NCBI GenBank assembly: GCA_949294845.1
Contig: CASFJH010000048.1
Span: forward strand, 1 to 40,927
Origin: an uncultured Bacillota bacterium
Lineage (GTDB): Bacteria > Bacillota > Clostridia > Christensenellales > Pumilibacteraceae
DNA length: 40,927 bases
Reading direction: 5' to 3'
Positions 17,105 to 25,771 of this stretch are shown here, in pieces. A program made the translations under genes and the position numbers. The notes beneath the pieces were generated by a model, which was given only the letters and a program-made list of their open reading frames with translations, was not told where the DNA came from and searched no databases. How positions within the stretch are numbered: position 1 is the first letter of the stretch; the number at the start of each line of letters is the position of its first letter.

Positions 17105-17722
17105 TTGAAACTTATTCTGTTAGGCGCGCCGGGCGCCGGCAAAGGTACCCAGGCGACAAAAATAGCGGAGAAGTACGGCATACCTCACATCTCGACGGGC
17201 GACATATTCCGCAAGAATATCAAGGAAGGCACGCCTGTCGGACTCAAAGCCAAATCCTATATAGACAAAGGGCAGCTCGTTCCCGACGAGGTGACGTGCG
17301 AGCTGGTCAAAGGCAGACTTGCCGAAAGCGACTGCGCGAACGGGTTCCTGCTGGACGGGTTTCCGCGCAACGTATTTCAGGCGGCGACTCTTGACGGCAT
17401 GACCGACATCGACGCGGTTATCAACATAGACGTCGACCACGAAGCTCTTACCGAGCGTATCACGGGAAGGCGCGTTTGCGCCAAGTGCGGCGAGAGCTAT
17501 CACGTTTCAGTCAAGAAGGACGGCAAATGCGACAAATGCGACGGCGAGCTGATCCAGCGCGACGACGACAAAGTCGAAACCGTCAAATCGAGACTGGAGG
17601 TTTACAACAGCTCGACCAAGCCGCTCATCGCTTATTACGAGAAGACGGGCAAGCTTAAGACGGTCGACGGAATGCAGTCCGTTCAGGACGTTTTCCGCGA
17701 CATCGTGAAGGCGCTTTCATGA
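17105..17722 (+). CDS. adk: Adenylate kinase, zinc-lid type
   Basis: 205 residues; interconverts ATP plus AMP and two ADP. P-loop GAPGAGKGT (7-15), AMP-site segment STGDIFR, LLDGFPRN, and a long lid with four cysteines (Cys125, Cys128, Cys142, Cys145) that bind structural zinc, as in Gram-positive adenylate kinases. The start is TTG at 17105, placed behind AAAGGAG, giving the normal MKLILLGAPG opening; no nearby ATG fits. It overlaps map by four bases. Confidence 0.97.
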   Translation: MKLILLGAPGAGKGTQATKIAEKYGIPHISTGDIFRKNIKEGTPVGLKAKSYIDKGQLVPDEVTCELVKGRLAESDCANGFLLDGFPRNVFQAATLDGMTDIDAVINIDVDHEALTERITGRRVCAKCGESYHVSVKKDGKCDKCDGELIQRDDDKVETVKSRLEVYNSSTKPLIAYYEKTGKLKTVDGMQSVQDVFRDIVKALS

Positions 17723-18465
17723 TAGTCGTAAGAAGAGCCGACGAGATCGAAAAAATGAGGGCGGCTAACCGGATAGTGGGCGACGCGCTGCGCAATATTG
17801 AGCAGTATATCCGCCCCGGGGTGACCACGCTAGAGCTTAATTCGATTATCGAAGACTTTATTCTTTCGGCCGGAGCCGTTCCTTCGTTCAAAGGTTACGG
17901 CGGATTTCCGGCGGCAAGCTGTATATCGGTCGATGAGGTCGTAGTACACGGAATACCCTCGCTGCGGGTATTGAAAGAGGGCGAAATCGTTTCCATAGAC
18001 GTAGGCACCGTGTTCCGCGGTTATAACGGCGACGGAGCGAGGACGTTCGCGGTGGGAAGCATTTCCCCCGAAAAGCAGCGGTTAATCGACGTTACGCGCG
18101 AGAGCTTTTTCGAAGGACTGAAATATATCAAAGCGGGACGGAGATTAGGCGATTACTCGCACGCCGTTCAGGCTTACGTCGAATCGCACGGCTTTTCGGT
18201 CGTGAGGGCGATGGTAGGCCACGGCATAGGCCGGGCGATGCATGAAGACCCCGAAGTTCCTAATTACGGCCGCGCCGGTTCCGGCCCGATGCTCAGAGCG
18301 GGCAACTGTCTGGCGCTGGAGCCTATGGTGAATATGGGCGGCTTTTCGGTAATTATCGATTCCCACGACGGCTGGACGTGCCGCGCGGCGGACGGAAATC
18401 CCTCGGCGCATTACGAAAATACCGTTGTGGTGACCGATACGGGGGCGGAAATACTTACTCTGTGA
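17719..18465 (+). CDS. map: Methionine aminopeptidase, type I
   Basis: 248 residues; removes the initiator Met from new proteins using two metal ions. Metal ligands are all visible: Asp94, Asp105, His168, Glu201 and Glu233, plus substrate-site His77 (VVVHGIP). Length is that of the short type Ia enzyme, without an N-terminal extension. Start overlaps the adk stop (ATGA). Confidence 0.97.
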   Translation: MIVVRRADEIEKMRAANRIVGDALRNIEQYIRPGVTTLELNSIIEDFILSAGAVPSFKGYGGFPAASCISVDEVVVHGIPSLRVLKEGEIVSIDVGTVFRGYNGDGARTFAVGSISPEKQRLIDVTRESFFEGLKYIKAGRRLGDYSHAVQAYVESHGFSVVRAMVGHGIGRAMHEDPEVPNYGRAGSGPMLRAGNCLALEPMVNMGGFSVIIDSHDGWTCRAADGNPSAHYENTVVVTDTGAEILTL

Positions 18466-18491
18466 CCGCCCGCAAAAAAGCGCAGGTGAAG

Positions 18492-18728
18492 ATGGAAAGC
18501 ATTATCGTAGTCAGCCGCAAAGGGCATGACGCCGGGCGGAGATATCTGGTGGCGGCGGAAATCGGCGGAGATTTTATCCTCTTAGTTGACGGCAGATACC
18601 GCACGGTTGAAAAGCCCAAACTGAAGAGATTAAAGCACGTCAAATATGCCGGCACTTGCGCGCTCGACGTAAAATCGGCGACCGACGCCGATATACGCAA
18701 AGCGCTGGCGGCCGCGCAAAATAAATAG
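18492..18728 (+). CDS. KOW-type RNA-binding protein (L14e-like)
   Basis: 78-residue basic protein that matches the small KOW RNA-binding proteins commonly encoded between map and infA in Clostridia and related to archaeal/eukaryotic L14e. Seen: [17 protein letters not shown], a strand [15 protein letters not shown], and the basic KLKRLKHV. Its role in bacteria is not known with certainty; ribosome association is inferred from location and fold. Start: ATG 18492 has AGGTGA close by; a GTG at 18462 overlapping the map stop is a possible alternative that would add ten residues. GGAGGG at its end serves infA. Confidence 0.85.
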   Translation: MESIIVVSRKGHDAGRRYLVAAEIGGDFILLVDGRYRTVEKPKLKRLKHVKYAGTCALDVKSATDADIRKALAAAQNK

Positions 18729-18736
18729 GAGGGCTT

Positions 18737-18958
18737 ATGCCGAAGGACGACAACATTGAAGCGGAAGGCACCGTCATCGAGTGTCTGAGAAACGCAATGT
18801 TCAAGGTCAGGCTGACAAACGGCCATATCGTTACCTGCACTATTTCGGGCAAGATAAGAATGCATTACATTAAGATACTCGAAGGCGATACCGTCAAGCT
18901 CGAAATGTCACCCTACGATATTACCAAAGGTCGAATAACTTACAGAAACAAAAACTGA
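18737..18958 (+). CDS. infA: Translation initiation factor IF-1
   Basis: 73-residue OB-fold factor that occupies the 30S A site during initiation. Recognised from [40 protein letters not shown] and [20 protein letters not shown]. Normal length; rpmJ follows after 34 nt. Confidence 0.97.
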   Translation: MPKDDNIEAEGTVIECLRNAMFKVRLTNGHIVTCTISGKIRMHYIKILEGDTVKLEMSPYDITKGRITYRNKN

Positions 18959-18992
18959 AATTTTTATAATTAAGTTCCAAGGAGATCGAACA

Positions 18993-19109
18993 ATGAAAGT
19001 ACGCGCTTCGGTAAAACCCATGTGCGATAAGTGCAAGGTAATAAAAAGACACGGCAAAGTAATGGTTATTTGCAGCAAGTATCCCAACCACAAGCAGCGT
19101 CAGGGCTGA
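18993..19109 (+). CDS. rpmJ: 50S ribosomal protein L36
   Basis: 38-residue zinc-ribbon protein, the smallest of the 50S subunit. Cys11, Cys14, Cys27 and His33 form the zinc site; opening is [24 protein letters not shown] ribosome site about 8 nt before the ATG. This is the zinc-containing type. It is the last gene before a 215-nt gap. Confidence 0.95.
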   Translation: MKVRASVKPMCDKCKVIKRHGKVMVICSKYPNHKQRQG

Positions 19110-19227
19110 GTGTGCCGGCTTACGGAGCGTCGGGCAGGACGGACGTTCGGCTTTGCCGCACCGTCAGCCGTCGCTCGCGGCTGTGCGCGCCGTGAATTTT
19201 ATCTGTCAAGGATACTGAAAATTACGC

Positions 19228-19256
19228 TTGACGCGATTCCGTTTCCATTCTAAAAC
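19228..19256 (+). promoter_or_regulatory. Probable promoter of the alpha (rpsM) operon
   Basis: -35 TTGACG (19228-19233), 17-nt spacer, -10 TAAAAC (19251-19256), in the 215-nt gap between rpmJ and rpsM. The first half of the gap holds a hairpin, CAGCCG (19165-19170) with CGGCTG (19178-19183), with no T-run. After the promoter there is an A/T-rich leader of about 60 nt and an AAGGAGA site. Confidence 0.65.
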
Positions 19257-19324
19257 GGGATAGGCGGGGCGAGCTATATACAAAACTCAAAAATTATAAA
19301 ATTTTATTTTAAGGAGAATTTACT

Positions 19325-19702
19325 GTGGCCAGAATAGCCGGTATCGATCTGCCCAGAGAAAAACGTGTGGAGATAGGCCTTACCTATATCTACGGCATCG
19401 GCAGACCGATGAGCAACAAAATTTTGCAGGCGACGGGCATTAACCCCGATACGAGAGTAAAAGATCTGACGGAAGAGCAGGAAGCGGCTCTTCGCACTTA
19501 CATCGAGCAAAACGTTCAGATTGAGGGCGATCTTCACCGAGAGGTTGCGCTCAATATAAAGCGTCTTATGGAAATAGGCTGCTATCGCGGGGTAAGACAT
19601 CGCAAGGGATTGCCCGTCCGCGGACAGAGCACGAAGCAGAACGCGCGCACGCGCAAGGGCCCGAAACGTACCGTCGGCCGCGCCAAAAAGGCGACTAAGT
19701 AG
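19325..19702 (+). CDS. rpsM: 30S ribosomal protein S13
   Basis: 125-residue S13 of the 30S head that touches the P-site tRNA and the 50S subunit. Starts with GTG ([19 protein letters not shown]); later [15 protein letters not shown] and the basic C-terminal tail [14 protein letters not shown]. Normal length; behind AAGGAGA. Confidence 0.98.
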   Translation: MARIAGIDLPREKRVEIGLTYIYGIGRPMSNKILQATGINPDTRVKDLTEEQEAALRTYIEQNVQIEGDLHREVALNIKRLMEIGCYRGVRHRKGLPVRGQSTKQNARTRKGPKRTVGRAKKATK

Positions 19703-19710
19703 GAGGACGT

Positions 19711-20097
19711 ATGGCAGTCAAGAAAACGACCAGAAAAAAGGTTACCAAGAATATCGACAAAGGTCAGGTTCATATCCAGGCCTCGTTCAACAACACTCTT
19801 ATTACGATCACCGACGACAGCGGCAACGCTATATGCGCTTGTTCCGCCGGCGCTTTGGGTTTCCGCGGCTCGCGTAAATCCACCCCGTTTGCAGCGCAGC
19901 AGGCGTGCGAAAAGGCCGCGGCTGCCGCCAAGGAGCACGGTCTGCGCTCGGTAGACGTGTTCGTCAAAGGTCCCGGTTCCGGACGCGAGTCCGCTATCCG
20001 CGCGCTCGAAGTGGTCGGATTGCAGGTAACGTCGATTACCGACGTAAGTCCCATTCCGCACAACGGATGCAGACCGCCCAAGAGAAGAAGAGTTTAA
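19711..20097 (+). CDS. rpsK: 30S ribosomal protein S11
   Basis: 128-residue S11 of the 30S platform. Recognised from [20 protein letters not shown], the [20 protein letters not shown] helix and the ending [16 protein letters not shown]. Normal length. Confidence 0.98.
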   Translation: MAVKKTTRKKVTKNIDKGQVHIQASFNNTLITITDDSGNAICACSAGALGFRGSRKSTPFAAQQACEKAAAAAKEHGLRSVDVFVKGPGSGRESAIRALEVVGLQVTSITDVSPIPHNGCRPPKRRRV

Positions 20098-20112
20098 GGA
20101 GAGTGAACAGAA

Positions 20113-20733
20113 ATGGCTAAGAATACTTGCAACGATTGCAGACAATGCAGACGCGAGGGGCAGAAGCTGTTCCTCAAAGGCGAGCGCTGCACCTCCAAAA
20201 AGTGCGCTATGGATCGCCGCCCCGTTCCTCCCGGACAGCACGGGCAGGGCAGAAAGAAAGTTTCCGAATACGGAATACAGCTGAGAGAGAAGCAGAAGGC
20301 GAAACGCGCTTACTGCCTGCTCGAAAAGCAGTTCCACGCATACTACGAGGAAGCCGAACGTATGCGCGGCGTTACAGGCGAAAATATGCTTTCGCTTATC
20401 GAGCGCCGTCTCGATAATGTCGTTTACCGCATGGGCATCGGCTCTTCCCGTCCTCAGTCCAGACAGATAGTCAATCACGGTCACATCACCGTGAACGGAC
20501 AGGTCGTGGACATTCCCTCTTTTCAGGTGCGCGTCGGAGACGAAATCGCCATTAAGGATTCGAAGACCGACAACGCGATGTTCAAAGAGCTGCGCGGCGC
20601 CAAGATCGTTATGCCCAAGTGGGTGGAGTTCGATACCGAAACGTTCAAGGGCAAGATTCTCGATCTTCCCAAGCGCGAGGACATCGACCTCAATATCAAC
20701 GAGCAGCTTATCATAGAGTTGTACTCGAAGTAA
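20113..20733 (+). CDS. rpsD: 30S ribosomal protein S4, zinc type
   Basis: 206-residue S4, a primary binder of 16S rRNA. This is the cysteine-bearing form: Cys9, Cys12, Cys26 and Cys31 match the known zinc ligands, with an extra Cys6. Then RRPVPPGQHGQGRKKVSEYG, and the S4 RNA-binding domain with RLDNVVYRMG and QIVNHGHITVNGQVVDIPS. It sits inside the alpha operon as in E. coli. Confidence 0.98.
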   Translation: MAKNTCNDCRQCRREGQKLFLKGERCTSKKCAMDRRPVPPGQHGQGRKKVSEYGIQLREKQKAKRAYCLLEKQFHAYYEEAERMRGVTGENMLSLIERRLDNVVYRMGIGSSRPQSRQIVNHGHITVNGQVVDIPSFQVRVGDEIAIKDSKTDNAMFKELRGAKIVMPKWVEFDTETFKGKILDLPKREDIDLNINEQLIIELYSK

Positions 20734-20765
20734 TTCGGGGAGCCGCATCAACGTCTTACTTTCGA

Positions 20766-20782
20766 TAAGGGATTTTCCCTTA
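20766..20782 (+). promoter_or_regulatory. Small hairpin in the rpsD-rpoA spacer
   Basis: TAAGGGA (20766-20772) pairs with TCCCTTA (20776-20782) over a 3-nt loop, in the 83-nt spacer before rpoA. No T-run follows. It could tune rpoA expression relative to the ribosomal proteins; function unknown. Confidence 0.4.
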
Positions 20783-20816
20783 GTTTCGAATCTAATTTAA
20801 GGAGACAGTATCCAAT

Positions 20817-21770
20817 ATGATGGAAATTGAAAAGCCCAGAATCACGCTTCAGGAGAGCGCCGATCTGAAAACAGGTAAATTCGTCGTCGAGCCGCTCGAG
20901 CGAGGATACGGAATCACGCTCGGTAATGCGTTAAGACGCGTTTTGCTTTCGGCGTTGCCCGGCGCTGCAGTTGTGGGCATAAATATCGAAGGCGTAAGCC
21001 ACGAGTTTTCCACTATAAAAGGCGTAAAAGAGGACGTCGCCGAAATCATACTTAACCTCAAAGGACTGAATCTTAAAGCCAATTATACCGACAAAACCTT
21101 GAAAAAGGTACTTAAAATAGAGCGCACCACGCCGGGCGTCGTTCTGGCAAAAGACATTCTCGACGATCCCGAGATCGAAATTCTCAATCCCGAAATGTAC
21201 ATCTGCACCATCGACGACGGCGGCAAGCTGATAATGGATCTTACGGTAGCCAAGGGCCGCGGTTATGTGGTCGCCGAGAACCTGAAGGATCCCACTCAGC
21301 CCATAGGTTATATTCCCATCGACGCCATTTTCACTCCGGTCAAAGCGGCCAGCTATTCGGTGACGAGCACGCGCGTGGGACAGAGCATTGATTACGACAA
21401 GCTCACGCTCGAAGTTAAGACCGACGGCAGTCTGTCGGCAAAGGACGTCGTTTCTCTCGCCGCTAAGGCGCTGGAGGAGCATATACGCCAGTTCGTGGAT
21501 CTTTCCGATTATATGCGCAATATCGGTATTCTGAAAGAGCCCGACGAAGACAGGCAGCAGAAAGTGCTCGAAATGAGCATCGAAGATATGGATCTGTCGG
21601 TACGCAGCTATAACTGCCTCAAGCGCGCCGGTATCCATACCGTCGAGGATCTGACCAAGAAGTCGGAAGACGATATGCTTAAGGTCAGAAACCTCGGCCG
21701 CAAGTCCCTCGACGAGGTCATAAGCAAGCTGAGAAGCTACGGGCTTGACCTCAAGAGCAGCGAAGAATAA
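20817..21770 (+). CDS. rpoA: RNA polymerase alpha subunit
   Basis: 317 residues. N-terminal domain (about 1-230) for assembly of the polymerase: FVVEPLERGYGITLGNALRR, LLSALPGAAVVGINIEG. C-terminal domain (about 255-310) that binds UP elements and activators: LDLSVRSYNCLKRAGIHTVE and LRNLGRKSLDE-like KVRNLGRKSLDEV. Two ATGs stand in a row at 20817 and 20820; GGAG is 12 nt before the first. Normal length. Confidence 0.98.
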   Translation: MMEIEKPRITLQESADLKTGKFVVEPLERGYGITLGNALRRVLLSALPGAAVVGINIEGVSHEFSTIKGVKEDVAEIILNLKGLNLKANYTDKTLKKVLKIERTTPGVVLAKDILDDPEIEILNPEMYICTIDDGGKLIMDLTVAKGRGYVVAENLKDPTQPIGYIPIDAIFTPVKAASYSVTSTRVGQSIDYDKLTLEVKTDGSLSAKDVVSLAAKALEEHIRQFVDLSDYMRNIGILKEPDEDRQQKVLEMSIEDMDLSVRSYNCLKRAGIHTVEDLTKKSEDDMLKVRNLGRKSLDEVISKLRSYGLDLKSSEE

Positions 21771-21788
21771 TATAGGAGTTTTACGAAC

Positions 21789-22310
21789 ATGAGTCAGAGA
21801 AAATTAGCGAAGCCTACCGACCAGAGAATGGCTCTCCTGCGCGGACAGGTCACCGAACTGCTGTGGCACGGCAAAATAGAGACTACTTACGATCGCGCGA
21901 AAGAAGTACAGAAAATGGCCGAAAAACTGCTGACCGCAGCGATTGAGTCGTATAAAGATACCGTCAATGCCGTCGAGACCAGAAAGCGTCCCGGCAAGAA
22001 GGGCGGCGTTGAAGAGTACAAGGTCGAACTCGTCAACGACGGCCCCAAAAAGCTGGCTGCGCGCCGCCGCATAATGCGCGTCGTGTACGACGTTCCCGAG
22101 GTAATGAAGGAGAACGAATCCAAAACGTCGTTCCGCGAGCGTACCGAGCATATCCGTCATCCGCTTGTCGAGAAGATTTTCAACGAATACGCTCCCAAGT
22201 ACGACGCCCGCGCCGGCGAGTTGGGGCAGAAGGGCGGTTATACGCGCGTTCTTAAGCTCGGTTTCCGCCGCGGCGATAGCGCCGAAATGGCGATTATCGA
22301 ACTGGTATAA
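21789..22310 (+). CDS. rplQ: 50S ribosomal protein L17, long form
   Basis: 173 residues; most bacterial L17 have about 115-130. Ends are conserved: [20 protein letters not shown] at the start and [19 protein letters not shown] near the end, then IIELV. The extra residues lie in the middle (about 60-115), with a Lys/Gly-rich stretch [14 protein letters not shown]. Last gene of the ribosomal block, closed by a strong terminator. Confidence 0.95.
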   Translation: MSQRKLAKPTDQRMALLRGQVTELLWHGKIETTYDRAKEVQKMAEKLLTAAIESYKDTVNAVETRKRPGKKGGVEEYKVELVNDGPKKLAARRRIMRVVYDVPEVMKENESKTSFRERTEHIRHPLVEKIFNEYAPKYDARAGELGQKGGYTRVLKLGFRRGDSAEMAIIELV

Positions 22311-22324
22311 CGTTAACCTCATTC

Positions 22325-22349
22325 AACCCCGATGCATTTCGGGGTTTTT
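22325..22349 (+). terminator. Intrinsic terminator of the ribosomal operon
   Basis: AACCCCGA (22325-22332) pairs with TCGGGGTT (22339-22346), followed by a T-run to 22349. The start codon of the next gene is only seven bases further on. Confidence 0.92.
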
Positions 22350-22356
22350 GAATTTT

Positions 22357-23211
22357 ATGCAGATATTTCACAGCAACGATTTTATCCTCTCGGGCGAGGG
22401 CGTAAATATCATATGCGCGACGCCCGACGTTAACGTGCACGCGCATGAGTTTTACGAGCTGGTTTACGTCGATTCGGGCTGCGCAAGGCATAACGTGGCC
22501 GGCTCGGTATACGATATCGGCGCAGGCGATCTTTTCCTTGTCGATATAGGAGTGGAACATTCCTATTCGGAGAGGTCGCCTGATTTTTCCGTAATCAACT
22601 GTCTGTTCATGCCCGCTTTTCTCAGTAACGTCGTTAACAACGATTCAGCCTTTTCCGAACTGGCCGAAACGGTATTTTTCAAGAGCTTCGCGCATCCGGA
22701 TAAGCCTTTTTTCATACGCGCCGGAGTAGTGCCGGGAGCGCGCTCCATTATCGCGCAGATGCTTGACGAGCATAAATCAAAAAACAACGGCTATCTTCAG
22801 GTTATACAGGCGCTGCTTAAAGTCTTGCTCATCTATGCGCTCCGTGCGTATTCGGATGACGACGGACTGCGCCGTCATTCCAAACTGGCCGACGAAATCG
22901 TCGACTACGTTAATAAATCGGGCGGCCGCAAGATCCGCGTCGATGAAATTTCGCAGGCGTTGTTTTTTTCGCCGGCATACATAAGCAGAGTGTTCAAGGA
23001 GAGCACAGGAGTTCAGCTGTCCAAATTTATTCAGGATAAGCGCATGGACTATGTCTGCCGCCTGCTGGACACGACGGATATGACTATTGAAAACATTCTG
23101 TCCGAAGCTGAGTACAGCGACCGCAAGAGCTTTTACGAGCAGTTTCACAAGCGTTTCGGATGTACGCCAGGAGAGTATCGGTCGCGCGAAAAGCGCAGAA
23201 CCGGCAGCTGA
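22357..23211 (+). CDS. AraC-family transcription regulator (next to rhamnosidase)
   Basis: 284 residues. N-terminal cupin-like sensor with HAHEFYELVYVDSG (28-41); C-terminal double helix-turn-helix of about 177-276 with ISQALFFSPAYISRVFKEST and the signature FYEQFHKRFGCTPGEYR. The frame is open further upstream inside rplQ, but ATG 22357 gives the sensible N-terminus. There is no Shine-Dalgarno; GGGG of the terminator stem is the only G-run nearby. It precedes an alpha-L-rhamnosidase gene on the same strand and probably regulates it in response to a plant or host glycan sugar; the ligand is unknown. Confidence 0.9.
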   Translation: MQIFHSNDFILSGEGVNIICATPDVNVHAHEFYELVYVDSGCARHNVAGSVYDIGAGDLFLVDIGVEHSYSERSPDFSVINCLFMPAFLSNVVNNDSAFSELAETVFFKSFAHPDKPFFIRAGVVPGARSIIAQMLDEHKSKNNGYLQVIQALLKVLLIYALRAYSDDDGLRRHSKLADEIVDYVNKSGGRKIRVDEISQALFFSPAYISRVFKESTGVQLSKFIQDKRMDYVCRLLDTTDMTIENILSEAEYSDRKSFYEQFHKRFGCTPGEYRSREKRRTGS

Positions 23212-23369
23212 ACGCACAGCCGCGCCTGTCGCACACTGTCTGCGCACGGCGACTGCGCTTATCCGTATATTGTTTGTACACGTCCGACCGCGCCCGTCCG
23301 CGCGATTAAACGGGGATTACGCATGGGCGGATTTCAAGCCGATGTGCGCACAGCAACGAAATCCCGAAA

Positions 23370-23396
23370 GGGAGGTAAAGTTACCCCCCTTTTTTT
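23370..23396 (+). terminator. Intrinsic terminator after the AraC gene
   Basis: GGGAGGTAA (23370-23378) pairs with TTACCCCCC (23381-23389) with one mismatch, followed by seven T. It separates the regulator from the rhamnosidase promoter. The preceding bases 23212-23369 hold no gene. Confidence 0.82.
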
Positions 23397-23412
23397 ATGC
23401 GCGGATAAAGTG

Positions 23413-23449
23413 TATAATATATGCGGTTGACGTAACCGGAGTTTGTTAC
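23413..23449 (+). promoter_or_regulatory. Promoter -10 and possible operator of the rhamnosidase gene
   Basis: A consensus -10 TATAAT at 23413-23418 has only a T-rich -35 region, which suits an activator-dependent promoter. Just downstream are two short inverted repeats: CGGTT (23424-23428) with AACCG (23434-23438), and GTAAC (23432-23436) with GTTAC (23445-23449). Either may be a regulator site; the AraC protein at 22357 is the natural candidate. Confidence 0.5.
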
Positions 23450-23489
23450 GGCTGATATAAACCTTAAATTTTTATTTTCGGAGGAAATT

Positions 23490-25703
23490 ATGTTTCAGTT
23501 CAGGAAAGCGAATTGGATTTATTATCTGACGGGTATTGTGCCGGCAGACAGCGCCAAATACGGTATGCCGTGTCAGTATTTCCGCAAGGAGTTTTCGGTG
23601 ACAAAGCCTGTCAGGCGGGCGACGCTGCTTGCGTCCGCCGCCGGCGTATTCAAGGCTTACATAAACGGCAGGGATTTCGGCGATTATCTGTCGCCCGGCT
23701 GGACGGATTACGGCACGCGCACGCCGCTCATGCGTTTCGACGCGACGGATATGCTTAAACGGGATAACGCTATAGTGATTATAGTGGGCGACGGATGGTT
23801 TTCCGGCAATCTCGTCTTTATGGATACGCGCAACAATTACGGCAACTGGGATGAGGTCATTGCCGAGCTGACGGTCGAGTACGAGGACGGCTCTGCCGAT
23901 TATATTTCCACAGACCGAAGCTGGCGAGCGGCCGACGGTCCTGTAAGACGGTCGGATATTTATATGGGCGAATGGATCAACATGAGATCTGACCGCGGCG
24001 ACATATATAATGCCGGATATGACGATTCGAACTGGAGCTGCCCCATGATAGGGTGGCCCAACCGCACGTTTACGCTTACCGAAGAGTCGGCGTTGCCCAC
24101 CGTGGTAAAACACGTTGTCAAGCCTGTCAGAAGCTATAAGGTAAACGATAAAACGATATACGATTTCGGTCAGAATCTCGTCGGAGTGGTGCGTTATACA
24201 GCGAAAAGCGAAGGCTACGCCAAAATAATAGTAAATCACGGCGAAATGGTATACGACGACGGCAATATCTACAACGAGAATTACCGTACCGCCGAATCCA
24301 TCGATACCGCCGAGCTGAAAGGCGGCGAGGCTGTCGACATCAGACCGCTGTTCACTTTCCACGGGTTCCGTTACGCGTCAATACATATTCCGTCGGGCAA
24401 AGCGGAGATATCCGACGTGCGCGCTGAAGTTATGTATTCCGATCTGGAGGCGACTGGCGCGTTCTCGTGCAGCGACAAGGACGTTAATCAGCTTTATAGC
24501 AACATCGTATGGGGGCAGCGCGGTAATTTTCTCAACGTGCCTACCGATTGCCCTCAGCGCAACGAGAGACTGGGCTGGACGGGCGACGCGCAGGTGTTCT
24601 GCGGTACGGCAATGTTCAATATGGACTGCCGGCGGTTTTATAAAAAATATCTGTACGATCTTGTAGACGCTCAGCGCGGGCCGGGCGCCATAACGGGTAT
24701 TGCTCCCGTAGTGCCGCACAAATCGATTAACTGTATGACGGACGGCACGGGCTGCGCCGGGTGGAGCGACGTGATTACCGTACTGCTTCACGAATATTAT
24801 GTAATGTACGGCGATAAGGACGTACTGCGCGAATTTCTGCCAAACGCCGAAAGATACGTCAAGTGGCTGGAAAGCATTTCGGACAACTATATAATGCCTC
24901 AGGAGCCCAATTACGGCGATTGGCTCAGCGTTGGGCCGGCTACGGACAAATCGCTCATATATACGGCATACGCAGCGTATTCGTCGGCGCTTACGGCTAA
25001 ACTGCTAAGAGCGGTGGGCTCGGACGGCGATTATTATGACGACCTGTCCGGGAGGTTCCGCAGCGCATTCCGCAAAAAATTTATCCGTCCGGACGGCAGG
25101 CTTATTTCGCATACGCAGACAGCTTATTTGCTCGCGTACTCTCTCGGATTGATGAGCGCAAAGGAGATACACGATAATCTCGTGTCGTGCATACATGACG
25201 CGGACGACCATCTGTCAACCGGATTTCTCGGAGTCAAGCTCATACTGCCGGCGCTTTCCGAACTGGGCGAATCGGATCTGGCATACAGGATTCTCACCAA
25301 CCGCAGTTACCCCGGCTGGCTGTACAGCGTTGTGAACGGCGCCACCACGATATGGGAGCGGTGGAACGGCTATACCAAGGAAGACGGTTTCGGCGACGTC
25401 AATATGAACTCCTATAACCACTACGCCTACGGCAGCTGCGGCGAATGGATGTTCAAGTACTGCCTTGGAATAATGCCATCGTTCTCAAAACCCGGTTTCG
25501 AAGGGCTGACTCTGAAGCCGTATATCGATTTTTCCGGAAAGCTTACTCATGCCGAAGGAAGCTATGACAGCATAAAGGGCAAAATAACGGTAAGCTGGAA
25601 GGTAAAGGACGGTAAGGCGGTATATAAGGCGCGCGTTCCTCAAGGTATAGATCTGACGGTGGAAACCGACGAAAGGGTAAAGACGGAAATAGAGAGATAC
25701 TGA
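23490..25703 (+). CDS. Alpha-L-rhamnosidase, GH78 family
   Basis: 737 residues, no signal peptide, so probably cytoplasmic; releases L-rhamnose from short glycosides. N-terminal beta domains (about 30-310) with AYINGRDFGDYLSPGWTDY; catalytic (alpha/alpha)6 barrel with PTDCPQRNERLGWTGDAQ (351-368), where Asp353, Glu359 and Asp366 align with the acidic cluster known in family GH78, and the second catalytic acid Glu623 in TIWERWNGY. A short C-terminal beta domain follows. Somewhat shorter than many family members. GGAGG before the ATG. It follows an AraC regulator; no rhamnose catabolic genes or transporters are next to it. Confidence 0.94.
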   Translation: MFQFRKANWIYYLTGIVPADSAKYGMPCQYFRKEFSVTKPVRRATLLASAAGVFKAYINGRDFGDYLSPGWTDYGTRTPLMRFDATDMLKRDNAIVIIVGDGWFSGNLVFMDTRNNYGNWDEVIAELTVEYEDGSADYISTDRSWRAADGPVRRSDIYMGEWINMRSDRGDIYNAGYDDSNWSCPMIGWPNRTFTLTEESALPTVVKHVVKPVRSYKVNDKTIYDFGQNLVGVVRYTAKSEGYAKIIVNHGEMVYDDGNIYNENYRTAESIDTAELKGGEAVDIRPLFTFHGFRYASIHIPSGKAEISDVRAEVMYSDLEATGAFSCSDKDVNQLYSNIVWGQRGNFLNVPTDCPQRNERLGWTGDAQVFCGTAMFNMDCRRFYKKYLYDLVDAQRGPGAITGIAPVVPHKSINCMTDGTGCAGWSDVITVLLHEYYVMYGDKDVLREFLPNAERYVKWLESISDNYIMPQEPNYGDWLSVGPATDKSLIYTAYAAYSSALTAKLLRAVGSDGDYYDDLSGRFRSAFRKKFIRPDGRLISHTQTAYLLAYSLGLMSAKEIHDNLVSCIHDADDHLSTGFLGVKLILPALSELGESDLAYRILTNRSYPGWLYSVVNGATTIWERWNGYTKEDGFGDVNMNSYNHYAYGSCGEWMFKYCLGIMPSFSKPGFEGLTLKPYIDFSGKLTHAEGSYDSIKGKITVSWKVKDGKAVYKARVPQGIDLTVETDERVKTEIERY

Positions 25704-25721
25704 CGAAACTTAACCGATAAA

Positions 25722-25757
25722 AAACAGCCGCTCCTTTCAGAAGGAACGGCTGTTTTT
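25722..25757. terminator. Bidirectional terminator
   Basis: AAACAGCCG (25722-25730) pairs with CGGCTGTTT (25747-25755), with an inner TCCTT/AAGGA pairing; T-runs flank it on both strands. It serves the rhamnosidase gene and the converging minus-strand gene at 25772-26263. Confidence 0.93.
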
Positions 25758-25771
25758 GACAGATCGTTATT

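Noticed and set aside
16066..17181. 371-codon minus-strand frame opposite secY
   Set aside because: Polar His/Arg/Tyr-rich translation that mirrors the membrane helices of secY; not a gene.
19582..20751. 389-codon minus-strand frame opposite rpsK and rpsD
   Set aside because: Long only because of codon bias; overlaps three certain genes.
22165..22356. Extended N-terminus of the AraC protein into rplQ
   Set aside because: It overlaps the rplQ coding region and the terminator; the family-like sequence begins at 22357.
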